The notes under the pieces: generated by a model
Told to the model about the DNA's origin: nothing
Seen by the model: the letters and a program-made list of their open reading frames with translations, nothing else
The model's database searches: none
Part shown: one piece after another, positions 12,293-25,020 of the stretch
How the letters are laid out: each line of letters begins with the position of its first letter
Numbering within the stretch: the first letter of the stretch is position 1
Assembly: GCA_033182465.1 (NCBI GenBank)
Contig: CP137321.1
Location: forward strand, 1,426,001 to 1,490,000
DNA: 64,000 nt
From: Sanghuangporus weigelae
Lineage: Eukaryota > Basidiomycota > Agaricomycetes > Hymenochaetales > Hymenochaetaceae
Direction: 5' to 3'
Made by a program: the position numbers and the translations under genes

Positions 12293-14401
12293 TCAATCCG
12301 CCTTATACGCGAGAATATTTTTGAGGCGAGTGTGAATCGATCGCGCGTCGGTGCGGCCTTTGCTGGCCTTCATCACGTAGCCGACCAGCTTGTTCAGGAC
12401 TCTGAGGTTGCCTTTGCGAACAATCTCAGCTTCCTCTGGAAGTGCTTCAATGGCTTCTTTGCAGAGCTTATCGACGAACTCTTTGGTTTGCTCGTTGTTG
12501 GCTTCAAGAGCTAATAACGAAAGCTCTTGCGCTATGGCTGATGGCGCGGCCTTTGACTGCTTCTCGATCATATGTTTCAGCAAAAGCTTCCCGGAAGTCC
12601 CTGGTTAAAGATCAGCGATGGTATCCGAATGTCGCTTCATTTCACGGTATACCTGTCAGCTTCTTGCTTTCTACAAGATCGATGAGCTCTCTCAGTTGCC
12701 CGGCCGAAATTTTGTTGTCTTTGAAATTCTCCTTCCTTGCAACTAGAAGACCGTAAAGATCATGCGTTATCCTAGAAAGACGAGTAAACTTCAAGGAATT
12801 GAGCAACGCCGCAATGATAACAAACCAATTTATGGCTACTTTCGCGTTTCGGTCATTCGAAACTTCGTCGAAATACGAGATAAATCCTCCACCGAGCCTG
12901 CCGTCGAATCCTACTTCACGTCCTGCATCTATTGACATAAGAAAGTCGACGTCTCTTTCGTTGAGTCCCTTTGCGAGGAGACGAACGCGAATTTGTTCCG
13001 GAAGTTCAGGCATGGACGATCGCACTGACTCAATATAAGCCTACGTTTTGAATGTTAACAATAGCGTCTGACTTCGAAGATAAATTTGTGGTCTACTTCG
13101 TTAAGAACGATAGGCGGCAGATTTGGATCAGGCATGTATCGATAGTCTGGCGCATCTTCCTTGCTTCTCAGCAAATATGTCTCGGCAGTCTGCTCGTCGA
13201 ATCCTCTCGTCTCTTGACGCACTGTACCGCCTCCCTCGAGCACTTCAATATGCCTCAGTACTTCTGATCCTGGATCGTAATGAGCCTCCCAGGCACAATA
13301 AACGCCTTGAACGGTCTCTTACTGATAGCTATAGTCATGAACTTCACGCTATTAAGGTTCTTAATTTCGCATCGTATTCCTTTTGGATCTCCCGCTCGGT
13401 GCACGGACACATTTGCGTCGCAACGAAGGGAACCCTTTAGCAGCAAGTTCAAAAGCAAAGAACGGTGTCGATTTAGTAAAGGCTTACTTCTTCCATGTTC
13501 CCGTCGCTTGCACCGACAGATCGCAGCAATGCCTGTAATGTCCTGAGGTATTCACCAGCTTGTTCAGGAGTTCTACGTACAAACTCAATAGTTATATGGG
13601 CTGTAGTAACGGAAATCTCACCTCATGTCAGGCTCCGAGACTATTTCCATCAGTGCCGTACCAGCTCTATTCAAGTCAATAACTGATTGCTGACTTCTTT
13701 GATCGAAGGTAGATTTGGCAGTGTCCTGGTTAAAATAAGGTAAGCTTCGGATGATGGTATAGGAAACAGTTATTTTTAACTTGCTCCAACTGAATCTGCT
13801 TTATCTTGACTAATACCTCATCCCTGCGGAGTTTGAGATGACCGCCTTTCGCAAGCGGTGCTACGGGTGCATTCAATCTTTGATTAAACACAGAGAGGCG
13901 AACGTTCATACTATATTGCTGAGTGATCTGGTATCCGGCGGGCAAATCGGAGTAGAAATAATGTTTGCGATCAAATGCAGAACGTCGCTGAATAGTGGAG
14001 TTTAAAGCAAGCGCGGTCCTGACTGCTAGCTCGACACACGAAGAGTTCAGTTTCTAAGAAATGTTATAAGCGAATAACTTCAGAGAAATAAGAATTGGTC
14101 TACGGGGAGGGTTCCAGGAAAGGCCGCGTCAAAAATGTCGACGTGAGTATTCGGTGACTCATCATAGGTTGAAGTCCAGGCATCTGGTAAGAAGTTATCG
14201 CGTTATTCTGATAAACATGTAGGAACAACTCATACGAGAAAATAGTTTTGCACGAGACTTGATCTGGGCATGCACCTCCAGGCCGATAACGACTTCCCAA
14301 TCAGGCCATCTGCCATCTACTCTAGATCCAGACTTGGAGGCAAAAGAACGGGCAAGCACTCCTTTATGTCGTATAATGACCCTCGTACATCGTTTGAACA
14401 T
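12293..14401 (-). CDS. gatB: Glutamyl-tRNA(Gln) amidotransferase subunit B, mitochondrial
   Basis: GatB subunit of the amidotransferase that converts mischarged Glu-tRNA(Gln) to Gln-tRNA(Gln) in mitochondria. Ten exons: 14236-14401, 14104-14183, 13781-14053, 13622-13725, 13488-13572, 13323-13434, 13097-13269, 12826-13040, 12653-12771, 12293-12600 (544 residues). Family blocks in order are [105 protein letters not shown] and the C-terminal YqeY-like tail domain. The ATG at 14401 gives [19 protein letters not shown], a good mitochondrial presequence; an in-frame ATG at 14467 is the alternative. The joint 13323/13269 was placed by excluding shorter introns that broke the frame. Confidence 0.95.
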
Positions 14402-14586
14402 GAAGCCTCGACTCGAAGAGAAAGAGAGAGTCCGCGCGGTCACTGGGTCAGCCGAGAAGAATCTCATCACGTGCCGACGCGTTCCAGGCTCGACGCGTTT
14501 GCCACTCACTCTTCTTTCCCCATAGTATATGACGATCTTGACGACTCAAGTTCGACGCCAGCACACTCATTTGTAACTGTATTTAT

Positions 14587-15435
14587 ATGATGATGCTCAG
14601 TCTCTCCTTAACGTCGGCGTCAGCTCTGTTCCTTGCCCTTTTTCTCGTACACACAACTTCTGCCACTTCTATCCAACATCATCCCGACACTAAGTTGAGG
14701 GAATACTATACCCGCTCTCACGCTCTTGGCGACGCCTACAAGTTTGACCCCAGGGAATGGGAAGCAGTCAATGTCACTGACCTCTCATATAAATACGACC
14801 AGGCAACTCCTGTCAAACGCGAGCACAAACCGAAGTCCGGGAAGGCTAATAAGAACTCGGCTGGAACGCTCTTCGGTCTCGCGGACGCCCTGAAAGCCGG
14901 TCTAAAAGCCATCGGGGGTGCAGAGAAAGTTGAAATCACCTGGTGAGCCGAATTGCGGAGAATATGGGCTAATCCTGATATCTCTCGCATTAAGGTATAC
15001 AGGGCATGACCTTCTGAATCCTAGTTGCTGGTCAAACACCGACTGGGCGCCCACTGTAAGCATACTTGCGATCTGAGTCTTTTCTTGCTCTAATCTGTAT
15101 CAAAGGATGATTCCTTTGCCTGTGCCCTGACTCTGAATGGTTGGCTATCCCAGCCGAAATGTTTCAAGTTCCTTGAGCGTAAGTATCCTCTTCTCCACAT
15201 CAGAAAATTTTATCAATATGTTACTTTTCAAGTCTGCAATGGACCATCGAAATGCGTTTTTGTTCGCAAAGTGGATTCGTGCGCAGGTTGTGCCCCAGGA
15301 TCCAAGCACGTAGACCTTACGAAAGGGGCCTTTTCACAACTCGCGGATCCGGATGAGGGCGTGTTAAACGTGATGATGAGGCAGTCGACCGATCCTCATG
15401 TGTGGCTAGAAGAACTCTGGGGACCAAAGCATTAG
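14587..15435 (+). CDS. Secreted RlpA-like double-psi beta-barrel protein
   Basis: Extracellular protein of 230 residues. Four exons: 14587-14942, 14995-15055, 15106-15178, 15233-15435. A hydrophobic N-terminus (LSLTSASALFLALFLVHTTS) is a clear signal peptide. Residues 25-120 are poorly conserved and Lys-rich, ending in a Gly/Ala-rich helix. The C-terminal half is a double-psi beta-barrel of the RlpA/expansin-like kind: ITWYTGHDLLNPSCW, then FACALTLNGW, CVFVRKVDSCAGCAPGSKH and VDLTKGAFSQLADPDEGVLN. Its regularly spaced Cys pairs suggest disulphides. Related fungal proteins bind cell walls or carbohydrate and some are expressed with plant-wall enzymes; no catalytic role can be shown here. Two further in-frame ATGs directly follow the first. 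Transcribed away from gatB, with 185 bp between starts. Confidence 0.92.
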
Positions 15436-15606
15436 TGTATAAACGGAATGGTCCTGTGTTTTTATGTGAGATGTATTCAGCAAACCTTGTAGGCGTAAAG
15501 TGGGACATGTACATAACGAATGTAGACTAATCCACAGTACAATATGTATTACTATTAAGCTCATTGAAGCTCAGCCGAAATGTATCTCGAGTAATCTATA
15601 AAGTGT

Positions 15607-18600
15607 TTAAGCTTGGATAGCAACTCTCTTTCTTTTCTTGAGGTCGCCTGCCAGAAGACTATCCCTAAGCTCCCTAATCTTGTCTTCCTCGGTAATGTTC
15701 TCTTCCAGGAAGGATGCAGTTCGAGCAGCCTCGTCTTGTCTTTTCATGTAGCGCAAAGCGGCAAGATTATAGCCAACCATCTCCTTCTGCTTCAGAAGAA
15801 CATCTCGTAAATGCTTACGAAGAGGAATCAAGGAAGAGCGCAGTGTCCGCTGTGCAACGATTTGACGATGGTGCGTCTTTAGGAGGAAAACCATTATGCG
15901 AGATACCAACGCAATATTTTGGCCCTGAAGAAGAATTAAACAAGGTCCGTTATGCAACGCATTTAGCTCACCTTCCTGGCCCATTCGTTTAAATAGATCA
16001 TCAGACTGATGACTTTACTAAATGGCAGAACCAGCAGAGCATCCGTGAGAGCAGTACTGTGGATCTTCTCAATAATCATCAGTACGTATTGGTCCGGATC
16101 CATTTCGTACGCTTGCAACACCGCATTTCTTGCTGGAGGCTGCAGCTTGTCCGCCTCTTGAGCCGGAAGCTTGGATTTTGTGTCCTGATACGCAACGAAC
16201 GCCTGACGTTCCGCATCGGCGATCTCGAGAGCCTCCATAATACGTTCTCCCGCCATAAGCGTCTCAGTTGTCTGTTTTGATACTGCAGTTGCTTCTGCCA
16301 GCTGTTCGATTCCTTCGGCATCAGGTGCTCCTGAACCTATCGGTTCATCAGATCGATTCATTGTTTCGGCTATTCCACTCTCGTATAGTTGCTCGAGCTC
16401 CCGTTCTCGTTCCTCCTCCAGGAAGAGCTATAGTGACGTAATCAACAACCCTGAAATTTATAAATCAAACATGCTTACAGGCTCATCGAGCTTTTCCCAC
16501 ACGCGAATCGATTTGTCGTGCGATCCTGTGACGACAAACTTGCCGAAGTGGCTGACGGCTAACGCCCAGATTTCTCCATGGTGGCCATCAAGCTTTTGTA
16601 TGTTCTCGAACTACTGGATCATGAGAAACAAAGAAAAAGACTTTCGTCGTATCATCGTACCTTGTCCGCGTCCCAATATTTCAAGAGTTTGTCTTTGCTG
16701 ACAGTCCAGAAGTAATGAGAGTTCGAGCCCTTTTCAAAGGCAACTTGCATTATACTCTCGTCATGTGCGAAGATGGATTTGTGACAATCTCCAAAGTCTA
16801 AGCCCCATATTTTGACGTTCTTATCCGCAGAACATGTGACGATGAGTTTGGAGTCGTCAGATATATCCATGGATAATACCGGAAGCTATATCAGATCATA
16901 CGTGAGAAATGCGAAACCGAAGGCAGATGATCCTTCACGGCGACGAGGACCAACATACCTTATGACCATACAAGGATAGGAAGAATTTCAAAGTATCTTG
17001 GTAAAAAATCTTGACTGTCGAGTCGAGCAAGGAAACGGCAAGAAGCTTTCCATTTGGGCTGAAACGGACGCTCAGGACGTCATCCGTCATCTTCAATGTG
17101 CGTACGTGAATCAGAGACTTGATGTTACCCATCACGTATGAGGAGCCTGAATCTTCGCGCTCGAGTTCCCAGAACTTGATGTCTTTATCCGCGCTACCTG
17201 TGACCACGACTTGTTCACCAGGGCTGAGGTGCATAGACCATAGTGTTGATGAATGAGCTTTAATCGTCTCTATCAAGGACGAGGAAGCGATGTCAAAGAG
17301 CAAGATCTCCCCTGCTTTCGTCCCGATGGCGATCTGAGAGCTCAAGTCTGTGAGAGTTTCGCTCCCGATGCCGTTATTGTACCTTACCTGCCTATCTCCG
17401 GGTAAGAACAAGCTGCAAATGGCATAGGGGCACTCCATAGTCCGTATACAGGCAGTGGTTTTCAGATTCCAAATCTTGAGAGAACCTGAAGAAACGAAGG
17501 TAAACGCGCGTATCAAGGATATTAAATTTGGATTTCACCATTTGAGGCCGAGGCCAAGAGTTGGTCATCAGAGCTTAAACACAGTGTTCGTACATCTGTG
17601 CGGTGGCCAGGTAAATCGAGTGAGTAGAGTCTTGTTGCCTCCGGCTGTTCACTCTTGCTTTTTGTAGGAGCTGGAATATTGTATATTTCGACAGAATTGG
17701 TATTCAAAGCAATCAAGAGCTTTTGACGAGAGAAGAGTCAGTGTAGTATTTCGCGGAAAAATGCGAGACACATACATTAGTCCCACTCTTAGGATCATTA
17801 TTTTCACCCGAAAATGAGAATGATCTGATCTTTCCACTGGCTCGAATGACAAGATAGGGTGTAAATAGATCGACGAGAGAAATCTCATCATTATCCCTGT
17901 CCGTATGTTCATCGGGTTCTACCTTCTCCTTTTTATCACCCTTTTCAGTCGTTCCATCGCTTTTTGCTTTAGCCTTTTCTCTTTCGCGCCTCCTTCTACG
18001 AGCTTGTTTTTTCCGAATTTCCTCTTCAGTACGTATTCTGAAGACGTCGATGGACTTGTCATGAGACTGAACAGCAAGTAAGGCTCGCGAAGGGTGAAAA
18101 GATATCTGTGAAACCCGATGCCGAGTTGACAACGGAAGAGTTGACACGAAGCGGAGCATTCTGGACACCTGCAAAAGAGATTTGTATTCAGACCGAGAAA
18201 AATAATTGTAACGATCGACTTACTTCTCCACTCTCTGTTTCCTTAAGGCCTTCAGCTAGAGCCTGATGGTCTATTCGCCATGCCTTTAACTCGCCTTCCC
18301 CACCTCCAGTGAAGATCAGGTCTTGCTCTGGGTTGATGTCCAGAGTCCAGACTTCAGACGGGTGTGCAACAAATGTCTGAACGCAATGTTGTGTTGAGAG
18401 ATCCCAAAGCTTGACCAATGTATCTTTCGACGAAGTGACAAGATAGTCCACTGAAGGAACGGCTGAAGAGGAAGAGGCAGAGTACGAAGGTGCAGTCAAG
18501 AAGCGAATTGCGCTAATTTGATCGCGATGACCGCGTAGTCTATAGATCTTGGAGTCAATGACAGACAACGTCGCCTTCAATAAGTTGGATACCTGAACAT

Positions 18601-19116
18601 TCCAGCTTCTCCAACCACATCCCATAAAACAAGATTCGTGTCTTGGGAACCAGATGCAAGCCTGACTCCGGATTGGTCAAACCGTAGAGCTGTAACCGCT
18701 TTTTTATGGCCATTAAATGTAGCGATCACGGTTTTCGTCTGAGGATTCCACAATCGAATAGATCCATCTGCATAACCGACAGCAAAGGCGTCGTTGCGAG
18801 GAGACTGTTCAATACAAGTTACTTCTGCACGATGGCCGGTTTCATGCCACATAGCAAGCTAGAAAGAACCCTTCGGTACACCAACTAGTAAAGCAATGTA
18901 TTGAATCGCCTACCATCTGACCCTTTTTCACGTCCCAAACGAGAACATCTTCGAGTGCTGGTACAAAAGCATATCTTCCGTCCCAGACCGAATTTGAACT
19001 TGAGCTGCAGACCAGCCCAAATGCCTATGCCGATACTTAGTTTAGAGCTTTAGCCTTATAGAAGTTGATTATGTTCTTACCTCTGTCGGGCCATGTCTGA
19101 GGTAGCTGCGGACCAT
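15607..19116 (-). CDS. U3 snoRNP WD-repeat protein WDR3/Dip2 (Utp12)
   Basis: Nucleolar component of the small-subunit processome (UtpB) needed for 18S rRNA maturation. Twelve exons: 19081-19116, 18914-19024, 18593-18858, 18224-18539, 17776-18168, 17539-17719, 17388-17485, 16959-17333, 16661-16885, 16479-16610, 15972-16427, 15607-15924 (968 residues, close to yeast Dip2). Start [17 protein letters not shown] is the family signature. Two seven-bladed WD40 propellers follow, with repeats such as [30 protein letters not shown] and [15 protein letters not shown]. Between the early repeats lies a strongly basic insert rich in Lys/Arg/Glu (near 17950-18010). The C-terminal Utp12 domain is helical ([20 protein letters not shown]) and ends in a basic KKRKR tail. 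Identification is firm. Confidence 0.96.
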
Positions 19117-19332
19117 TTTGGCCCAATGGTGGACACTTGTTGGGACAGTGAAAGCGAAAGAATTTCTCGTGCCAGAAAATATTCCACAGCGATCGACATT
19201 GATCGGCGTTTAATTAATTCCAATACTCAATTTCCTGAGCTAGCTCGTGTGCTCATGCTTCCCAGAATATCCAATCTACGACTCCGGTTCAGTTGAAATT
19301 CACGGCGTCTTTTACATTCATCCACCATCACC

Positions 19333-21229
19333 ATGCACATCCCAGTAGGACCCCAGGCTGCCAGCGACTTTGTCTCCTTCGTGAATGCCTCTCCAACACC
19401 TTTCCATGCAGTTCATAATGCTTCCGAGATACTCGAGCAGGCTGGATTTGTTAAGGCACGACACTCTTGCGATCCGCATGAGCAGAGATACTAATAAACC
19501 AACCAATCATCTGAAGATACTGGAAGAAGACAAATGGGAGCTGAAAGGCGGTGGAAAATACTATTTCATTAGGTGCGCATCTCGCGGAAACTTAGTTCAG
19601 AAACGATAAACTAAAAGACTATTCAGAAACCAAGCGTCCTTATTGGCGTTTACTCTCCCAAAGAACTGGAAGCCTGGAGCGGGAGCCTCCATTGTTGCTA
19701 CTCATGTTGACAGTCCTAATCTTCGGATTAGACCGATATCCAAGCGCTCAAGCGCAGGCTATCTTCAGGTTGGAGTGGAAACGTAAGTCCTAGCTATCAT
19801 TTCGCTTGAAAATCGTGTTTGCTAATCTAACATTCAGCTATGGAGGTGGGATTTGGCATTCATGGTTTGACCGTGACTTGTCCATTGCTGGCCGAGTTGT
19901 CACCTCTGACAATCAAGGGAACTTCTCCTCGAAACTGATAAAGATCGAGCGTCCAGTAATTCGTATCCCTACCTTGGCAATCCATCGTTCGTATACCTGT
20001 TATTGATTTTGAAGATCCATGATAACTTAAAACCAATAAAACAGTTGACCGTGGAGTGAATGATGCTTTCAAGTTTAATCAAGAGACCGAAATGATTCCT
20101 ATTCTCGGTCTCGTTTCGGCACAGCTAAATGAGCCTGAAACGAAAAAGACAGAACCGAAGCAGGCGTCCAACATCCACGATGACCATCATCCAGCCCTAC
20201 TTTCACTTCTTGCGGAGGAGCTATCTATGAATCCTGAACAGATTCACGATTTTGAACTGTGCGTTGTCTCTGAGTTTCATTATTATTGAAGTTAACTAAA
20301 TCTTTACAGGCACTTATATGATACTCAACCGTCCATCTTGGGAGGCATTAATAACGAGTTTATCTTCAGTGCTCGAATGGACAATCTCGTATCTTCGTGA
20401 GTTCGTCACCAGTGGCTTCTAGACCGCTTGTACTAATCAACGCTAAAGTTTCTGCGCGGTCGAGGCATTAACTCAAAGCGCATCATCGAAATCGTTTCCT
20501 TCTTTACAATGGAATGTCAACGCCATAGCGCTCTTCAATCATGAGGAAGTCGGATCGGTTTCTTCGACAGGAGCTGAATCTTCAATTATACCGTCCCTTC
20601 TCAATCGTTTGTCACCAACTGCGGAGACTCTGAGTCAATCGATCGCTCGGTCGTTCCTAATCTCGGCAGATATGGGACATGCCGTTCATCCGAATTACAC
20701 AAGCAAGCATGAAGAAAACCACAAGCCCGTGATGAACGGAGGGATAGTACTGAAGGTAAACGCTAAACAAAAATACACGACGGACGCAATCGGTTCGTTT
20801 TTGGTGAGAAAGCTGGTTGAACGAAAAGGCGGAAAAGTACAAGTATACGAAGTCCGGAATGACATGTAAGTCTTTTGTTCTTGGTCTGGATAACGTCGTG
20901 ATTGACTGTTCCGCTTTTAGGGCCTGTGGGTCTACCGTTGGACGTAAGAAATCTAACCTTCTTTCAACGCAGTTCCAATGAAACTTTTTCTCCAGCAATG
21001 CTCTCCAAAATCGGCGTAAGGACAGTCGATGTTGGAAACGCAATGCTGTCTATGCATTCCATTCGTGAGACAGCAGGCAGTCATGATGTACAGAACGCGA
21101 TCGATGTGAGTTTCATGCTTGAGCCCCAGTTGGTTCGTTCCTATTTAATACTATATTGCTTTCCTCTAGCTTTTCTCGTCGTTTTTCGAAGGTTTTGTTG
21201 AATTGGATAGATCGCTTTCGTTACAATAG
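19333..21229 (+). CDS. Aspartyl aminopeptidase (M18 family)
   Basis: Zinc metalloaminopeptidase that removes N-terminal Asp or Glu; cytosolic or vacuolar in fungi (yeast Ape4 relative). Ten exons: 19333-19449, 19517-19572, 19627-19782, 19838-19986, 20045-20258, 20310-20396, 20449-20865, 20921-20943, 20996-21105, 21170-21229 (462 residues). Metal and catalytic motifs are all present: ATHVDSPNLRIRP with the first His, ARMDNLVSSFCAVEAL with the Asp, NHEEVGS with the Glu pair, SADMGHAVHPNY, and MLSMHSIRE with the last His. The dodecamer-forming insertion is of usual size. The 3' end of exon 1 is set by a GTTAAG donor with a TACTAAT branch site before exon 2; that is the least certain joint. Exon 8 is only 23 nt. 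Confidence 0.95.
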
Positions 21230-21369
21230 TGTGCCTCTGTTTTATCTCTGGAATATCATAAATATCCATGCCAATCCGTGAGAATTGTAATTTCTACTCG
21301 AAAATTCTTCCGTCCTGAAATGTCGCGGTCACGCGTCGGCTCGGCTCGGAAAGGCCTGCTCAAGGAAAG

Positions 21370-21398
21370 TGACACGTCGACTGTTGCCAGCATATAAA
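21370..21398 (+). promoter_or_regulatory. TATA-like box and CACGT element upstream of GRP94
   Basis: A TATAAA string lies at 21393-21398, about 82 bp before the GRP94 start codon. Just upstream, at 21370-21379, is TGACACGTCG; read on the other strand it contains an ACGTG core like those bound by Hac1/XBP1-type bZIP factors in ER-stress promoters. Seen in sequence; regulation by the unfolded protein response is only inferred. Confidence 0.3.
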
Positions 21399-21479
21399 GT
21401 CCTTCTCTTCAAGCTTGCGGTACGCTCGTGAGCAGCTTGTTTCTTTTGCTTCGGTGCTGGCCTCTCCGGTCACCCCGCG

Positions 21480-24400
21480 ATGCGCATCCTTCGCCCATTC
21501 CTTCTAACTCTCTCAGTCTTTTCGTCCTACGCGTTCGCTCAGGACGTTGACTCCGATTCTGTACCTAAAGAGAAACATGCATACCAGGTAGGGATCCTCT
21601 GCATGCAGTGAGATAAATGAATACTCATAATACTTGAGCTCAGAGTGATGTTGCTCGTCTTCGGAAGATAGTAATCAACAGGTAGGTCATACCCAAGTTA
21701 GGCTTCGCGAATAGCTGACTGAATGACTCTTCCCACAGCTTATATTCTCACCGGTTCGTTCAGTCTCGATGAGAAAACGTTGCTTCTAACACCTAGCCTT
21801 GCTTGAACACAGAGATGTCTTTCTTCGGGAGCTCATCTCAAATGCAAACGATGCACTGGAGAAACTACGACTGATCAGTTTGACTGACAAGCGAGTCTGG
21901 GACGGGTCTGAACCGCTGAATATCTCTATCAAAGCTGTGATTGACGAGGACGGACCTGGCGGTCGAGTTATCATCTCGGGTATGAAACTACAAAGTTGAA
22001 ATTGTCTGCAATATTTGCCTTTAATACGGTTGACAGACACTGGTATCGGGATGTCCCCGGAAGAATTGACTGCTAATCTTGTAAGCTATTCGTTTCTTGA
22101 AGTGCGCCTGCCGATACTGAACACATTTCAATTTCTAGGGAACTCTTGCAAAATCCGGTACTACAGAATTTTTGCAGAGGGCAGAAAACTCTGACGGTAC
22201 AAACTCTGGCAACCTGATTGGCGCTTTCGGTCTTGGCTTTTACTCTTCTTTCCTCGTCGCGGATCGTGTCTATGTCGCTAGCCTTCCTCCAGAAACTGCA
22301 CAGAACCCGAATCCTGTTCAGCATGTCTTTAGTTCTTCTGCGGACGAAAGTGCATTCGAGGTTTATCCCGATCCGCGAGGTAATACTCTGGGAAGAGGGA
22401 CAGAAATTACTCTCGTCTTGAAAGAGGATGCGTCAGAGTTCCTGGAAACCAAGAAGCTTCAGGAGCTTGTGTAGGTCTTCCCTCTATATCACGAATTCAA
22501 ACCACGTACTGAAGAACCGACGAAAGCAACAAACATTCCGGGTTCTCGACGACATTCCCCATTTATCTCTTCCACCAATATGAAGACGAAGTCCCAATCG
22601 AGGATGAAGAGTCTCCGGCCTCCGACAAGGGTGATCCTGAAAAAGTCACCTCTAGCGCTGACGAAGATGATGATGAAGCCGTCATCGAAGAGGTCTCAGA
22701 CGAGGAGAAAGATAGTGAGGAGAAAGAAAAGAAGACGAAGAAGGTCCTCGTTGATGAATGGATGCATATCAACCCACTTCCTCCTGTTTGGTTAAGGTAG
22801 GATTCGAACTTATCTCTATGTTGTGCGAGCACTGATTGCGAATATAAAGGGATCCTAAAGAAGTAACTGACGAGGAGTATTCACTCCTATACCAAGCGAC
22901 GTTCCGTGACTTCACTCCTCCTCTGGCTTGGCAGCATTTTACCGGAGATACAGGCTCAGGAATTTCTTTCAAGGCCATTCTTTTCATTCCTTCTCGTCTG
23001 TAAGTTCTTTAACAGTGATCACTTTGTCAAGGGAAGCTCACAGGCTGAATAAGTGATGATAAATTCTGGAGTGAGCCATTGAACATCCCGACAAAGGATA
23101 TCCGTCTTCTGGTCAAGCGAGTATTCATTACGAACGACTTTGGCAATGATGAGCCTTTGCCTAAGTGGGCAAGCTGGGTCAAGGTCATTATAGATGGTAC
23201 GTAAATCATTGTCGATTCTACAGAGATCTGTGCTCAAGGAAGTACAGCCGACGACCTTCCTTTGAATGTGTCCCGCGAGTCCTTGCAACAGACGAAGTTC
23301 CTGAAGCAGATCAAGCAAATTATAGTCAAGCGTCTTATTCAGCTCTTGACAAAGATTTCCGACGAGGACCCGGAAAGGTTCATAAAGATCCAGCAGACGT
23401 ATGGTCCAGTCATCAAGCTCGGCGCGGTTGAGAGCCCACCCAACCGGGATAAGCTGGCAGCTCTTGCCAGATTCCATACCACACAACGTGACTCGGTATC
23501 ATTGGACGAGGTATGAAGAAAATTTTGTTACGCGTGCCAAAGGTAAAGGACTTATTGTTATTTTGCTTTGTTTACCGCAGTATTTGGAGAACCGCAAGCA
23601 GGGTCAGAAGCAAATTTTCTACCTGGCTGATGTCGGCAAACCGATCGACTCTCTGAAAAAGAGTGTCTTTGTTGAGAAGCTTCATGCTCGAGTATGCTCT
23701 CTCGTTCGGAATGTTTAGAGTGTTACTGACGATCCGAGATAGGGCTACGAGGTCCTCCTTCTGAATGAACCTCTCGATGAAATCCTTTTCCAGAATCTGA
23801 AGAGATGGAAGTAAGTATATACCTTTGGATCAAAGAATCACGTTGTTGTTAATCGATGTCCAGGAAGTTGTCATTCCAAGATGTCGCAAAGGCAGGGTTG
23901 AAATTCGGTGATGAAGGTAATGCCGTCCTAGTCACTGTTGTGACTTTTTAACTAAGGATTTGGAAAGACCTGGATCAGGAAGAAGAGAAAGAACAGCAGA
24001 AGGAACTTTCCGAGAAATATAAACCTTTGATCACCTGGTTAAAGGAACGCGCACAAGGAGTAGTTAGAGATGGTGAGAATGTCGGATATCATGCAGATGG
24101 AATCGCTTATCAATTATTTCGTCAGTGGTTATCTCGAACAGACTTGTGACGAGCCCCTGTGCTATTGTTGCGGATGAGCATGGATACACGGCCAATGTCG
24201 AGAAGCTTTTGAGTAAGTATCTTTTTTAAGTTCACTGCGGGCCTTAGGCTGAACTATTCCTTTCAGATGCTGCCAACAGGAAGCAGCAAAACCTTGACTT
24301 CATGCATGAATTTGCAAAGAAACAAAAGCTTTTGGAGATTAACCCTAGATCACCTCTAATTGAAGGTCTGCTCCGTCGTGTCGAGCAGCTCCCCGGCGAA

Positions 24401-24854
24401 GATGAAGAACGCGACCTGGAGTCTGAGACTGAACTAGAAGAGGTCGCTACTATTCTCATTGATGGGGCTCTCGTACGCTCCGGCTTTGAGGTTCCTGATT
24501 CTAATGAGTAAGCTTCTCATGCTCATTCTTTGCAAAAAAAACTGGCTCCGAATTTAATATGCATGAAGGTTCTTTTCTCGAGTCGATAGGGTGTTGCGCC
24601 GGTCGCTTGGAGTTTCTGAAAGCGCAAGGGCAGATGACACCGTCAAGCCTGCGCCTCCCGTGGATTCGGAGTTGCCTTCGGATGATGACCCTGATACTGA
24701 CTTTGATTTCGAGGCACTGCCGACGGAATCCCAACCAACCTTTGGAAAAGGCAAGCCGATGATTGAGATTCCGGATGAGCTAAAAGAGCATTTGTCCATC
24801 GAATTGGAGGAAGTCCTTGACGACGAGCCAGTCTCTAGACATGATGAGCTCTGA
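21480..24854 (+). CDS. Endoplasmin / GRP94, ER-resident Hsp90 chaperone
   Basis: ATP-dependent ER chaperone that folds secretory and membrane proteins. Seventeen exons: 21480-21587, 21644-21681, 21739-21753, 21813-21979, 22037-22080, 22139-22470, 22527-22796, 22850-22999, 23054-23196, 23248-23510, 23581-23691, 23743-23810, 23864-23916, 23968-24072, 24126-24212, 24267-24507, 24569-24854 (826 residues). A signal peptide (MRILRPFLLTLSVFSSYAFA) opens the protein. The ATPase domain shows SHRDVFLRELISNANDALEK, DTGIGMSPEEL and GAFGLGFYSSFLVADRV. An acidic linker (exon 7) precedes the middle domain with FVTNDF-like and LNVSRESLQQ motifs, and the dimerisation domain has LDFMHEFAKKQKLLEINPRS. The protein ends HDEL, the ER-retrieval signal. 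Budding and fission yeast lack GRP94, so its presence is informative. Exon 3 is 15 nt. Confidence 0.97.
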
Positions 24855-25020
24855 ATGATCTACCGTTAGCATAAATTGTTAGAAGATTGAAAATGGATCA
24901 TCGTAAAAAATGAAATATCTTAAATTACCAGTCACGTGTAAAACCAAGACTCAGGTCGCCGCCACCTCACTCACTCGTTCATTATTTACCCTTCACAGCG
25001 GGTGCAGCGGCTGCCACGCT

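Noticed and set aside
13270-13322. Possible frameshift in gatB between KFMTIAI and [10 protein letters not shown]
   Set aside because: A 53-nt intron with GTAAGA and CCAG ends restores the frame and gives [16 protein letters not shown], so no mutation is needed.
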